Below, piece by piece: positions 1 through 9,830 of a stretch of 26,787 bases of DNA. Within the stretch, counting starts at the first letter, position 1. The number at the start of each line of letters is the position of its first letter. The stretch comes from Coptodactyla brooksi (taxonomy: Eukaryota; Arthropoda; Insecta; Coleoptera; Scarabaeidae), in contig JAWQRM010000198.1 in the NCBI GenBank assembly GCA_033557675.1, positions 1 through 26,787 of the forward strand. The letters run 5' to 3'. The notes below the pieces were generated by a model. That model saw only the letters and a program-made list of their open reading frames with translations. It was not told where the DNA came from and did no database searches. The translations under genes and the position numbers were made by a program.

Positions 1-176
1 TCTCAGACCTCAAGAGAATGCTCGCTGGAGAGAAATTTAACGCCAATGAAGAGGTAATCGCCGAAACTGAGGCCTAATTTGAAGCTAAAGACAAATCGTA
101 CTATAAAAATGGTATCGAAAAATTGTGTGACCGCTATAATCGTTGTATCGCCTTCGAAGGCAACTACGTTGAATAA
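1..176 (+). pseudogene. mariner transposase, C-terminal remnant (inactive)
   Basis: Frame 3 reads as the last 57 codons of a Tc1/mariner DDD-type transposase, the enzyme that cuts and pastes the element at TA sites. The diagnostic pieces are LKRMLAGEKF near the left edge, NEEVIAETEA, then YYKNGIEKL and RYNRCIAFEGNYVE just before the terminal TAA at 174-176. These match the conserved C-terminal tail of the family. An in-frame TAA at 75-77 falls where the family normally has an aromatic residue (ETEA-[Y/F]-FEAK), so this copy is dead. The catalytic domain would lie upstream, outside the window. The terminal inverted repeat follows at about 212-242, as expected for a 3' element end. Identification is from recall of the family motif; subfamily assignment rests on the end sequence. 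Confidence 0.9.
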
Positions 177-211
177 TAAAATCAAATTTTATCAAAAAAA
201 ATTGTTTTCTA

Positions 212-244
212 TGTTAGCCTAGGAACTTTTCAGCCCAACTGTTA
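212..244 (-). repeat. mariner 3' terminal inverted repeat plus TA target site
   Basis: Read on the minus strand from 242 inward the sequence begins ACAGTTGGGCTGAAAAGTTC. This resembles the ACAGGTTGGCTGATAAGTCC type of end known for irritans-subfamily mariners. It lies 35 bases after the transposase stop, a normal distance. It is followed immediately by TA at 243-244, the expected target-site dinucleotide. The other end is outside the window. Confidence 0.8.
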
Positions 245-302
245 CAGCGGCTATGTTTGCATCACTACGGCCACTACGGGCGTATTGTTTTGGTCTATAT
301 GG

Positions 303-389
303 CACACGACCGGAAATTCACTTGTTGTCGATGTCTTACAATTACCAGAGGAAGTTCAGAAAGAATTTCTAGAAATGAAGGCCGATTAG
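303..389 (+). pseudogene. possible hAT/ZBED-type transposase C-terminal fragment
   Basis: One frame reads NSLVVDVLQLPEEVQKEFLE followed by MKAD and a TAG at 387-389. The pattern LPEEVQxEFxExxxD resembles the region before the dimerisation domain in hAT-derived ZBED and FAM200-like proteins, where LP-hydrophobic-Q-E-L-E-L-D is common. Only about 28 codons are open and there is no clear sequence before or after. This may be a short relic or chance. It sits 60 bp beyond the mariner end, so mariner may have landed beside or in an older element. Confidence 0.3.
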
Positions 390-1300
390 ACCTCTGGTTT
401 TAATCAAAACTAAATCCATCCGGAATCCATCCGAAATTAGTCCCAAAAGTTGAGGATTTTAATAGTGATACGCGAACTGTTGCTACCGTAACTAACTATT
501 AATTGGGCGATATCAAGTCGTCATGATCTACCCTCAGGGCTGCCGGAGGCAATTGAAATGGTACCTCTCTCCCGTTTTGAGACTTGAGGTGAGCGGTTGC
601 TCCAGTCATCCGATCCCATACGCTCCATCCTGGTGCCCTCATGTTCGCGACATACGGGCCCGTCGGTTAATAGGTCCCGAATTGGAGTTGATTAGTCTGA
701 ACGTACCTGCAGCTGTAGCTCCGGATCCCGTCTTCGCGCCAAAGCTATCAGACCCTCCGGTCTACCTCAGTTGATTGCTTCAATTGGCAAGGATACGGGT
801 CGTCTGACACGTTAACCCTCCGCCATGCGTGCGTATTGTTTGCGGGAACACGTCTCCGAGATAAACGGTTTATTGTTTTCCCACTGAAATGGGTGGGGGG
901 CGCAGGTACGTATCGAATTTATTTTTTAACCGGCAGTTCGTTTCGTGATATCCGGAGTGGTCTGATCCGATTTGCGAATCTCGCCTGCCCGTACACGTTC
1001 GGCGAGCCGCACGTGTGCTAGAATAGCCATTAATTGTCCACCTATTCTGCGTGAGGAGACAGTCTGAATACAGCGTTAACAAATGCACCCCATCCCTGTG
1101 AGTCACCTCACGGCCTCCTACCCCCTAGGAACAACAACCGGGGGTAACGCGGAGCGAATTAAAATTTATCGTGTGTCGCTAACCTAACCCCCGTTTGAAT
1201 CCATTGAAAGAAATCAGAAGGTGTTAACGTAGTAATACTGTACGGAGGAAACCAAACGAAAACAATATATGGAAATGTCAGGTCAGCATTCTCCAAAGAG
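390..1300. other. GC-richer unique DNA, no gene recognised
   Basis: This stretch of about 0.9 kb has clearly higher GC than its flanks, especially 520-1180. Short open frames on both strands (for example 523-774 plus and 870-1106 minus) overlap one another. They have no recognisable domain, splice signals or coding bias, so I treat them as chance. The island resembles those that punctuate AT-rich insect introns. I see no RNA gene or repeat in it. Confidence 0.5.
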
Positions 1301-1430
1301 AGCCAGCGGGCAAAGTAGGAAAGAAGTGACAAACATTCATTATTTTTGCATTTATATTGAAAAAGGAACAGTTTAGAACCCAGATAAAACTGAACTGGTA
1401 ATCCTGCTATATTTCAATGATAAAAAAAAC

Positions 1431-1936
1431 TGTTATGGCATTTTACTTTTATTGCTGTACTGGTTACGTATATTTACTAAATTATATTATTATTAACTTG
1501 TGCCCTGTTGATATACAGGGCCGTTCTATTTAAACATTCGAAGTTGGGTAGTTTTTAGAGTAAACCAAACACCTTATACATTCTAAAATAGTTTCAAATG
1601 GTGAAGAATTCAATGTACTATAACTTTTATTGGAAACATTTTTTTTTCTAAAAAAGTAGTGCTCGTCAATCAGGCATCAAAAAACATCGAACCCATTAAA
1701 TATTTTAGCAGCTGGGCAACACACAGCAAAATCCACTACTTTGCGCTTTTAATGTCTTGAAGTAATCTTCAAGCCAAACGAAATTCAAACTAATACCAAT
1801 ATCCAAAAGATAGTTAGCTTTGATGCTGAAGCCCATGGAAAGCAAAAGAAGGAATTATGTTGCAAAAGACTTGAACATCTCCAAATGAGGTAAAGACGCA
1901 TCAACCTATATCTTTATAACTAATAAAATCGAAGTT
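1431..1936 (+). repeat. left arm of foldback
   Basis: Left inverted-repeat arm, pairing with 2540-3020. It contains the internal palindrome GCCCTGTTGATATACAGGGC at about 1501-1520, so the long hairpin carries a smaller one within each arm. Confidence 0.8.
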
Positions 1937-2177
1937 ACTAGTATTAATGAGTTGTCTATTCCAGACAATACTGGAATAAACAAAAAACTCAAGTCTTCTG
2001 TCTATTTTAAGAAGGCTGGATGCATTATTAATACAATAATTATTATTGAACGGACTTATTGTGTAGTGGCGGAGAGGTTTTGCATCCTATCAGTCAATAT
2101 CTAGCAATATCTGATAGCTGTTTTCTTTTCTTTTTGGTGAGACAGATTGTGAAATAAACTATTAGGATCCTTAAGAA

Positions 2178-2222
2178 ATAATACCCTTCATAATACCCTT
2201 CTTAATACCCTTATAATACCCA
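2178..2222. repeat. short tandem repeat of TAATACCCTT
   Basis: About four imperfect copies of a 10- to 12-base unit, TAATACCCTT(C), lie in the spacer of the large foldback. Confidence 0.6.
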
Positions 2223-2539
2223 TTTTCTATGTTTGCCTCCAGTCGTCCAATCACACTTCCAATACACTCAAATACACAGTTTGAGTTATTATAGTTACCC
2301 GTCTGCTCTTGATCTTTATTTTTACACATTTGCTGCACTTGATTTTCTTCTAGTACATTTTCTGTGATGTTCGTTATCTATTTTAAAATCATAAAAACTA
2401 ATTGGGGAATGCATTTCTTTACTCTACTAACGATTTGATTTTGATTCTTGATTTTGATTCTTTACTGACGATTTGATCTTGTCGAATATATTTCATCTGT
2501 ATTAGCGGTTTGAGTCCTTTAAGAAGCAGATTTCCAATT

Positions 2540-3020
2540 AACTTCGATGTTATTAGTTAGAAAGATATAGGCTGATACGTTTTTACTTCATTTGGAGATT
2601 TTCTTGTCTTTTACTTTCCATGGGTTTCAGCATCAAAGCTAACTATCTTTTGGATATTGGTATTAGTTTGAATTTCACTTGGCTTGAAGATCACTTCAAG
2701 ATGTTAAAAGCTCAAAGTATTGGCTTTTGCTGTGTTGCCCAGCTGCTAAATATTTTATTGATTCGATATTTTTTGATGCTTGCTTGACGAGCACTACTTT
2801 TTTAGAAAAAATGTTTCCAATAAAAGTTATAGTACATTGTATTCTTCACAATTTGAAACTATTTTTGAATGTACAAGGTGTTCGATTTACTCTAAAAACT
2901 ACCCAATTTCAAGTGTTTAAATCAAATGACCCTGTATATCAACAGGGCACAAGTTAATAATAATATAATTAAGTTAATATATATAACCAGTACAGCAATA
3001 AAAGTAAAATACCGTAACTG
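2540..3020 (-). repeat. right arm of foldback
   Basis: Right inverted-repeat arm. A 76-codon open frame at 2727-2957 lies wholly inside it. That frame is not kept in the left arm, so it is not treated as a gene. Confidence 0.8.
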
Positions 3021-3752
3021 CATATACAATTATATTACATTATAACAATCATTACTGAGCTGACAGAGCCCTGCAAGCCAATGAGGCCCACGGCTTTGCT
3101 AGACATGCTCTTGTAGTTAGTTTACACAGTTAGCTTCTTCTTCCTACTTTGTTGGTCATCTTCTTTTAATCCGATTATATGGGGCAACTACGGTGTTTTT
3201 TGTTTTCTCATAAAATACAAACAAAATAAAATAAAAATTCAAAAAAAAAAATTTCCTGAATATTAAAGATTTAGAGAAGAAGAAAATTTCAGTCGAAAGA
3301 CGATCAAGATGTATTGGCTCATATGTTCATAACTAAAATATAATTATCTAACTCATAACTAAAATATACAAAAACAAAGAAAAATATTTAAACAGCAAAT
3401 AGTATAAAAATCACAACGGATTACATTCACATATACACGACCCTACATTTACCACATGACAAACATATTCAAGAAACAATATGAATATTACATTCCAGCC
3501 TGCACAGTATAAAACATGCACCATATTTATTAATACTGAATTGTTATTCCTATTTGATTACTATCATTGACTTTTATTTTCGCAGGAACCACTCTGAATA
3601 TAGTTAATTATCTAATCAACTTTTAATCACTGTATTTAATTGGTACCATTTCGATTAACTTCATTTCTCTTGGGTCATGTATAAACGATATCCCGAGAAC
3701 CGTTAAAGCAATCGACCTAAAACTTTCTTTTGCTTAATCTGTACATCAAGGG
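3021..3752. other. AT-rich intergenic or intronic DNA
   Basis: AT-rich sequence with A and T runs around 3180-3260. No convincing coding, RNA or repeat signal was found apart from the weak outer foldback similarity near 3128-3170. Confidence 0.5.
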
Positions 3753-3908
3753 CTTGTTTGTGAACGAAGGATTTTTTATTTTACTGAAAACTTTTTTTAT
3801 TGAAAAAAAAAATGAAAAATTAAGAGCCTGAAAATTGCACTTTTTCTTAAAACGGCCGCTATTTTGTCAAAAATTATTTTTTCAAAAAATCCTTCGTTCA
3901 CGAACAAG
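3753..3908. mobile_element. MITE-like element with 25-bp terminal inverted repeats
   Basis: The ends are CTTGTTTGTGAACGAAGGAT at 3753 and its near-perfect inverse ending at 3908 (ATCCTTCGTTCACGAACAAG). They pair over 25 bases with one mismatch. The 156-bp length and non-coding AT-rich centre fit a miniature inverted-repeat transposable element. I cannot see a clear target-site duplication (left flank CATCAAGG, right flank ATATGTTA), so the exact borders are uncertain and the superfamily is unassigned. Confidence 0.65.
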
Positions 3909-4440
3909 ATATGTTAATATACTAACAGAATCTTTTTGGTTTTTGATATCAGATGAGTTGGCTTGGAGCTATCGTGTACACCGCACAACACCTCTGAACA
4001 ATCATGTTTCCTGAAAATGGCCGTAGCTTAATTTATAATATTTTTCAGCGAACAAATTTTTAAATATTGTTCAGTGTATGCACTTTTAATAACAATATTA
4101 TATTGTAAGAAAAAATGGTTGGAACATTCTTATAAAAATCCACGAAAATCACGTTGCTTTCTCACCCTGCAATTAGACATAACCCCTTAATTAAACGAAA
4201 CAACATATGTGACAAGCAATGAACATGACAGTGAGGACTTAGTTGAAAAGATATGGCATTTAAAGAACATGCTGCAAACAATGAACAATAATTTGAACAT
4301 TTAATTTTATTATTTAAAATTAATTATTCATTATTTTTTAAAATTTTTTTATGTGTAGTCGACATATTTTAGCTTCTCGCTATTTTCGAGGCTGGTGTAT
4401 ATTGTGTTGTCTTCTCTTGTATATGTATGGTAGCTTGCTT
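3909..4440. other. AT-rich DNA without recognised features
   Basis: No open frame above background, no clear repeat and no RNA gene were seen. A very AT-rich patch lies near 4300-4350. Confidence 0.5.
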
Positions 4441-4442
4441 AT

Positions 4443-4682
4443 TTATTGTAGAAGCTTATTTGGGTAGAATATAAGATGGAAATGATAATTTTTTATGGTT
4501 TCTCTGAATATTTCTAGATTTTCGTGAATATTGAGTTTTAGGCTTTTACCTAAGATTTGTATGATTTGGAAGCTCTACTCTCTATTTCCAGGTATGTGGG
4601 AGTTTTTGTTGAGATGCTCTGCGTAGTTGTAATCGTGTTTGTGTTTTATGTATGATGTTATGTGTTCTTTGTATCTAGTTAA
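4443..4682 (-). pseudogene. Penelope-like GIY-YIG endonuclease-region remnant
   Basis: On the minus strand 80 codons from 4682 to a stop at 4443-4445 read LTRYKEHITSYIKHKHDYNY, then AEHLNKNSHIPGNRE, one in-frame stop, then KSLKLNIHENLEIFRE. The arrangement R-[FY]-KEH, N-[FY]-A-x-HL, NSH and a closing KLN-x-x-E-x-x-EI-[FY] is that of the GIY-YIG nuclease tail of Penelope-like elements, which nicks DNA for target-primed insertion. The internal stop and lack of the upstream GIY and YIG motifs show a dead fragment. It lies next to reverse-transcriptase remnants in other frames, but whether they belonged to one element is unclear. Assignment is from motif recall only. Confidence 0.5.
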
Positions 4683-4764
4683 TGTTTTTCATCTGTTGTC
4701 CATTTAGTGATTTTCATGTCTATGGCAGCGTGACTGCTTTCTTTGCTTTCTGTGTACTTCGTCA

Positions 4765-5014
4765 TCAGAACTTGAAAATGTCAAAAGCTTCTGGCACATC
4801 TGGGTAGATAGTTGAGCACACTTGCTTTTCTTTTAGTGCAGTTTCTGATGTTGGTTATTTGATATACCTGGTCTTCTTGATGTTGTTAATTGAAATTTCA
4901 TTTGTCTTGAAAATATATTGAAGATGAAAATTAATGCAGAAACTTCACGCAGTCATAAACTTTGGACGGGTTGTGACCCTAAGCATAGCATCCCATTCTG
5001 AAGCCAGCCTGCAC
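4765..5014 (-). pseudogene. LINE-type reverse transcriptase remnant, frameshifted
   Basis: Two pieces in different minus-strand frames recall a non-LTR reverse transcriptase. First, VQAGFRMG at 5014-4991 matches the QAGFR-x-G motif of the fingers region. Second, SETALKEKQVCSTIYPDVPE followed by AFD at about 4846-4780 matches the segment before the first catalytic aspartate, usually K-x-x-x-AVFLDVxxAFD. A stop follows at 4765-4767. The downstream YxDD motif is not found. Several stops and at least one frameshift lie between the pieces, so this is an old relic. Its relation to the GIY-YIG-like remnant 80 bp further on is unresolved: one decayed element or two adjacent ones. Confidence 0.5.
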
Positions 5015-5170
5015 TTCCATTAATGTAATTTCCTATCAATCTCCACAATCTCCTTTCCTGTGTATTGTTACTTTTACCCCCAGCTTCCTATGGCACTTTG
5101 AAACTTCCATACTTCGTATAGATACATCCAATAGTTTTCTCCCCTTCTGCACTCATATTTTCGAGCGTTC
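5015..5170. other. flank of the retroelement remnant
   Basis: This may be more of the same decayed element upstream on the minus strand, but I see no interpretable motif. Confidence 0.3.
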
Positions 5171-6355
5171 TTGCCGAATTCTTATAAGAGGGTCATTAGG
5201 GTGAGGAAGAACTTGTAAACATTGCGTAGCGAATCGGGCACGGTTTGGAAGATTGAAAGAATACGCTTAATCTGTGATACGCGTCCTCTTCCCCAAAATT
5301 TCCATATTAAAATTACCCAACAATAAAAACCATACATCAACTGTCGCCCTGTCCGATGCCGGGGTGGTGTAGATCCGACATGTCCGATTAAAGCGAGGTC
5401 CCCCGACGCCGTCGGGACGTGTGCCGACGCCAGTCGTCGATCCTGCACAGTTATACGCCGATTTGTTCTGCAAGGGTGCTCCGCACCCCTTACCCCCACC
5501 TCCACGCAAAGGTACGCCTCGGCGGCTGGGGGGAAGGGGGCGGAAAATGTAAATGGGACATTGGCTATGTCGAATTCATGTGCAGTTAACTAACTACTAT
5601 GCTACCGGTTAAATATCCAAAAGAGGAAAAGCTTCGCGCTTTTAAATCACGCTGTCCTCGCAGGATTCGTTTGTTTTTGGATGGTCGTCTCATACGGGTG
5701 ACCTGGGGGTCGGGCGTCACCGATATAATTAATTGATTGTATTGTCCCCGAAGTAATTACCTGGCTTTCTGCCTTCCTGCGCTCTCCCCAGGACATATTT
5801 CATCCTGCTCCTTCTGGTCACTGAGCATCTGAACAATGGGGACCTCGTCTACGCCATAAAAATGTATTAGGAGCATTTCCACCTCTTTGGCCAGCTAACG
5901 TGGAACGAGGGGGGGAATCCCCGAACTATTAATCGCAGCCTTTTATTAGTCCCTTAGATATGAAATGGGTTTTTGCGGAACGGACGGATTGATCAATCCA
6001 TAAACATTACAAGACTGCCTTATTTGCATAAATCCAACTGATTTCGTGGGCGATATCGACTTCCTCAGGACTCTACCCCATCAAATAGGATAAGTCGTTT
6101 CGTAAACACATTCGGAGGTTTCGGAGGATATAGGCCGGGCGGAAAGTTATTTACCGTGCAAAAAATATTCATGGAAATCCGATACTCAATAGGCGTTATT
6201 GATAGCCGTTCCATAACATCACCTTACGACTTGCGAATCGGCTTTTTTTCGCATCTAAAATTGACGCGTCGTCTTTGTCTCTTATCGAGATTACATCTTG
6301 ACATTACATTGATTCCTGATTGCTATTTTCAGGATTGGTGGGTGTAACGCTATTT
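5171..6355. other. GC-rich island, no gene recognised
   Basis: The GC content rises sharply, highest at 5340-5560. Overlapping open frames on the minus strand (5182-5505 and 5267-5509) share the same bases in different frames. They show no domain or splice context and look like the by-product of few stop codons in GC-rich DNA. A pyrimidine run ending in CAG near 5788-5793 could be an acceptor, but the downstream frame is not convincing. It may be a conserved regulatory or intronic island; sequence alone does not decide. Confidence 0.45.
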
Positions 6356-6997
6356 TCTCTTATACAGGGTACCCATTTAGTGTGCAATTCTTCGATAGCT
6401 CGTAAGTAGAGCCCGGATTTCTAAGCATTAAGCTTATTATAAATATTATAAGCAGATACATTTTCTATTAAAATGTGTACGAATTGTGTAAAAATAAGTC
6501 ATTTGACACTAATGTTTATTTGCTTTTTTTGTAATTTATATCCTTAATTGATTGTGCTGTGCTTATTTGCAGCCTTTATGTATAATTAATATACTAGTGT
6601 AAAACAAAATGTATTGAAAAAATAATTAAAAAACATGATAAATAACATGTCGAACAAAAAATAGCACCGCTATCTTTCCAGCGGTAAAATAAAAGTAAGA
6701 ACTTTTTGTATAAGAAGTTTTTTGTAAATGGTAACACCTTATGATCTGTCGAAGAATTACACAATAAATGGGCCTCCCCACTTGTAATTTTTCTTAACTC
6801 AATATACCTTATCAAACTTAGCCAACGACACATTTGATTGGGCAACTGCAATTAGATTAGTTGTGGCAATAATACTTTTTAACCGGATTTAGAAACTGTA
6901 TACCAATAAAAGGAACAAGACAACTTCATAAATTCCGTGTCATTGCAGAGAACATAGTTAGGTGCTATGTAACAAGTTGTAACAAGTTAATCACTGG
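6356..6997. other. AT-rich DNA with a possible element end
   Basis: TATACAGGGTACCC at about 6361-6374 resembles the ACAGGGT ends of small insect DNA elements, but no partner end was found. A minus-strand open frame of 85 codons at 6594-6851 has no recognised motif. The rest shows nothing I can name. Confidence 0.35.
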
Positions 6998-7283
6998 TTA
7001 CCACTTCACCAAAACAATAATAAATTGCTCGATGCGCATTTCGTCGACAAAGTCGACATTGTCAAGAGCCAGAAGGAAAATAATAATAATAAATTAAATA
7101 AATAAATTTAATAAATAATCTAGTAAAATAATAAATAATTTAATAAATAATTAATAAATTTAATTAAAATAATATATAAAAAAATATTTTTTTTTATTTT
7201 TTTTCCTGGGGGCCCTTGACAATGTCGACTTTGTCGACGAAATGCGCATCGAGCAATTTATTATCGTTTTGGTGAAGTGGTAA
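6998..7283. mobile_element. compact foldback element with 73-bp arms
   Basis: Bases 6998-7070 are the inverse of 7211-7283 with only two mismatches in 73 positions (7016 against 7265, and 7067 against 7214). The outer end is TTACCACTTCACC and the arms include GTCGACAAAGTCGAC. The loop of about 140 bases is almost pure A and T. The flanks are near-direct repeats: ATCACTGG at 6990-6997 and ATCACGG at 7284-7290. This would fit a 7-8 bp target-site duplication with one base lost. The near-identity of the arms implies recent insertion, gene conversion or constraint. No protein is encoded. It is likely a non-autonomous foldback or MITE; the superfamily is uncertain. Confidence 0.8.
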
Positions 7284-8230
7284 ATCACGGATCGAGAAAT
7301 ATCGAACACACAGTGCGTAGGACGAAGCAAAGAAGAAAACATATAAACACATCACTAAGGTTTATTAAAATCGATCTTGTGCGAAACTTTCGCACGGTCG
7401 TAACTCCGACTCAGGAGAAGTGCTCGTGGCCAGTGCCAACTTGTTATGCCACGTCACGGACCCATAATACCTCAGGCGCTTACGATCGGTTCTCACCTCA
7501 TGCGATCTTTCGGTTAGTTTGTTTAAGTGTTAGAGCGGATACGTGGGCGGAAATTTGAATTTTGAACGTGTTTGAACACGTCTGGGATTTTACTAGATGT
7601 ACACACTGGCGTAAGCAGGTTCTTTCCGAAATCTAAAACTTCTCGACTTGACGTATTACTCCTTATACGCCGAAGCAATAACCGTTTATGGGGTCGCTAA
7701 CCCTTGCGGGGGCGAAAAAATATTCAGACCACCCCAAAACTATAAATTCGGCACCTCGCGCGTACGCCTTGTGATCGAAAAAATCCGCAACAGGAATAAA
7801 TGGGCGGCCATTAATAAGAAAAACCGAGACGCGATGGCCATTTTTTCCAGGAAAACCGATCCCACCCCCCTCCACTCTATCCAATAATAAAAACATAAAC
7901 CTGCGTGCCGCCTCGTGTATCTAGATACTCATTTTTGGGGCCCTCTTGTGAAAACAACGAATAAATCCTGCGGGCCGTGGAACGGAGTGGGGGAGTATTT
8001 GATTACGCCGTTTTAATTCAATATTGAAGTGTGCGTAGAATTTATACCAGTAAACAGACGATTGTCGGAGGAAGTTTCAATAAATTTTGTTTCGGTTTTG
8101 CCCGAGATTCGATTTATCTTCGAGAAGTTCGCGAAAAAGAGCTTTATTCAATTTGAAACGCTTCGGAGGAGTCGCAAACAGTTGAACAGCGGAACGGTGT
8201 TAATTTTTATGCTGGAATAATTCTAATTTA
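7284..8230. other. mixed-composition unique DNA, no gene recognised
   Basis: Moderately GC-rich sequence holds plus-strand open frames at 7277-7558 (93 codons), 7648-7887 and 8029-8220. None has a recognised motif, splice context or clear coding bias. The first begins inside the foldback arm. The second is mirrored by a minus-strand frame over the same bases. I leave these unannotated as genes. Confidence 0.4.
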
Positions 8231-8604
8231 AACGCCAATATTCTTTGAATTTCCATCAGTGAGCGTGAATTTTATATATATTATATGATAAAGTTATTTG
8301 TATAATTTTAAAATATTTTAAGGTATTTTAAAATAATTTAAAATTTTGATTCGTATTCTGATAACTGAAAACCAATAAACTAGTCATCAAATACATCATC
8401 ACACTTTGAATTGAAATTCAAACTGTAATTGAATTGTAATTGATTTAGACTGATTATGGAATATTTTTATGAAAATTCAATATTCAATCAGGAATATTGA
8501 GCACATATTGATTCCAATAACATTTCCATGTCCAAAACATTTGTTTTTATGCCATAGTTTGTTTCATGTGAATCCCAAGCAGGATAAGTGTATCGAGTAC
8601 CCTA
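8231..8604. other. AT-rich lead-in to the satellite array
   Basis: AT-rich sequence with runs of TATA and AATTTTAAA type. No repeat unit can be aligned before about 8605, where GGAAAATTTTCC and GAGAAACAGGATAAC-like blocks begin. Confidence 0.5.
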
Positions 8605-9639
8605 TATCTGCTAAAGCCTTGGAAAATTTTCCAAAACTAGTTTGGGAGAAACAGGATAACACAAAAAAAAATTTAATAAAACTTTGTGATGAATTTTGAT
8701 TATGAATTTGTCGAAAATTGCTTAATGGACTAAGCAATAAAAAACTATTATACAATAAAATAATAAATTCCTTAGTTGAATTTACTGAATATTTGAAACA
8801 TTTTCATTAACTAATTTGAGAGATACGGGATTTGATTTCTTTATAGCTTTGATATAGGATAAATTATTATTAATAATAGGACTATTATTAATTCCTTAAC
8901 TGGATTTACTGAACATTTGGAAAATTTCAATAACTAATTTGAGAGAAACAGGATAATATGTAAAGAATCTTTTTAATAAAACCTTGTGATGAATTTCGAT
9001 TATGAATTTCTGAAAAACTGCTTGATGAGCATTCTTGATTTTTTGAATTGAGATTTTTTGCATTATCAATCCTTTAATTGGGTTACTGAAGATTAGAAAA
9101 AGTTTCAGTGACTAATTTGAGAGAAACAGGATAACATATAAAGAATCTTTTTAATAAAACTTTGTGGTCAATGTTTATTATGGGTTTCTCACAAACTGCT
9201 AGATAAGTTTTCTTGTTGTCTTGCAGACACTATTTTCAATTCCGTAGATACATTTGCTAAAGATGCGGAAAATTTCCAGGAACTAATTTGAGAAAACCGG
9301 GATGACATAAAAAATCTTTTAATAAAACTGTGATAAATTTAGATTATGAATTTCTCGAATTGCTTGATGGGCTTTATTGATTTTTTGCAAACACTGTTTA
9401 AACTATACAAACTATAAACTGTACTTTTAATAAAACTTTGTGGTTAATGTTTATTATGAGTTTTTAAAAAGTAGCTGATGAGCTTAATTTTCTGTAGAAA
9501 CTAATATCGATTCTTTAGTTTTATTTACTGAAGATTTGAAAAACATGATAACGTACAAAAAATCTTTTTAATAAAACTTTGTGATCAATTTTGATTATGA
9601 ATTTCTTGAAAATTGTTGGTGGGCTTTCTTGATTATTTT

Positions 9640-9830
9640 CAGAAACTATTATCAATTCTTTGATTGGAATTATTGAACATTTGGAGAACTTTCAATAACT
9701 AATTTGGGAAGTATAGGATACTATAAAAAACTATTGCCAATTCTTTAATGGAATTTGCTGGAGATTTGGAAAATTTCTAGTAACTAATTTGAGAGAAAGA
9801 GGATAACGTATAAAGACTCTTTTTAATAAA
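9640..9830 (+). repeat. array-internal duplicated block, copy 1
   Basis: This block contains an unusual junction (GGAAGTATAGGATACTATAA followed by a partial unit starting at the ACTATTGCCAATTC block) and a GAAAGAGGATAACG variant. Nearly the same block recurs at about 10736-10926, 1,096 bp downstream. The pair shows that a multi-unit segment of six to seven units was duplicated as a whole. Confidence 0.8.

Larger units (their letters stand above)
1431..3020. mobile_element. large foldback element with arms of about 0.5 kb
   Basis: The segment 1431-1936 is repeated in inverted orientation at 2540-3020. By eye the arms are near 88 percent identical, with small indels, including one of about 20 bases near 1855-1880. 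Shared blocks include the run around the TACTTTTATTGCTGTACTGG motif at the outer ends, the GCCCTGTTGATATACAGGGC palindrome, AGCAGCTGGGCAACAC, and a block of about 50 bases ending in GCTTTGATGCTGAA. About 600 bp of AT-rich spacer lies between the arms. No transposase or other credible reading frame is present; open frames in the arms are short and not conserved between arms. A weaker match (AAAGTAGGAAAGAAG near 1315 against the inverse near 3140) hints that the original ends lay further out. It could be a non-autonomous DNA transposon with long terminal repeats, or an inverted duplication of another repeat. The family is unknown to me. Confidence 0.8.

Noticed and set aside
3..185. Minus-strand 60-codon open frame
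   Set aside because: It is the antisense shadow of the mariner transposase remnant.
2727..2957. 76-codon open frame in the right foldback arm
   Set aside because: The frame is not kept in the left arm and has no motif.
5182..5509. Two overlapping minus-strand frames in the GC island
   Set aside because: They share bases in different frames, have no domain and are expected where stop codons are rare.
6594..6851. 85-codon minus-strand frame
   Set aside because: AT-rich composition, no recognised family and no splice signals.
7277..7558. 93-codon plus-strand frame
   Set aside because: It starts inside the foldback arm and no motif or coding bias is visible.
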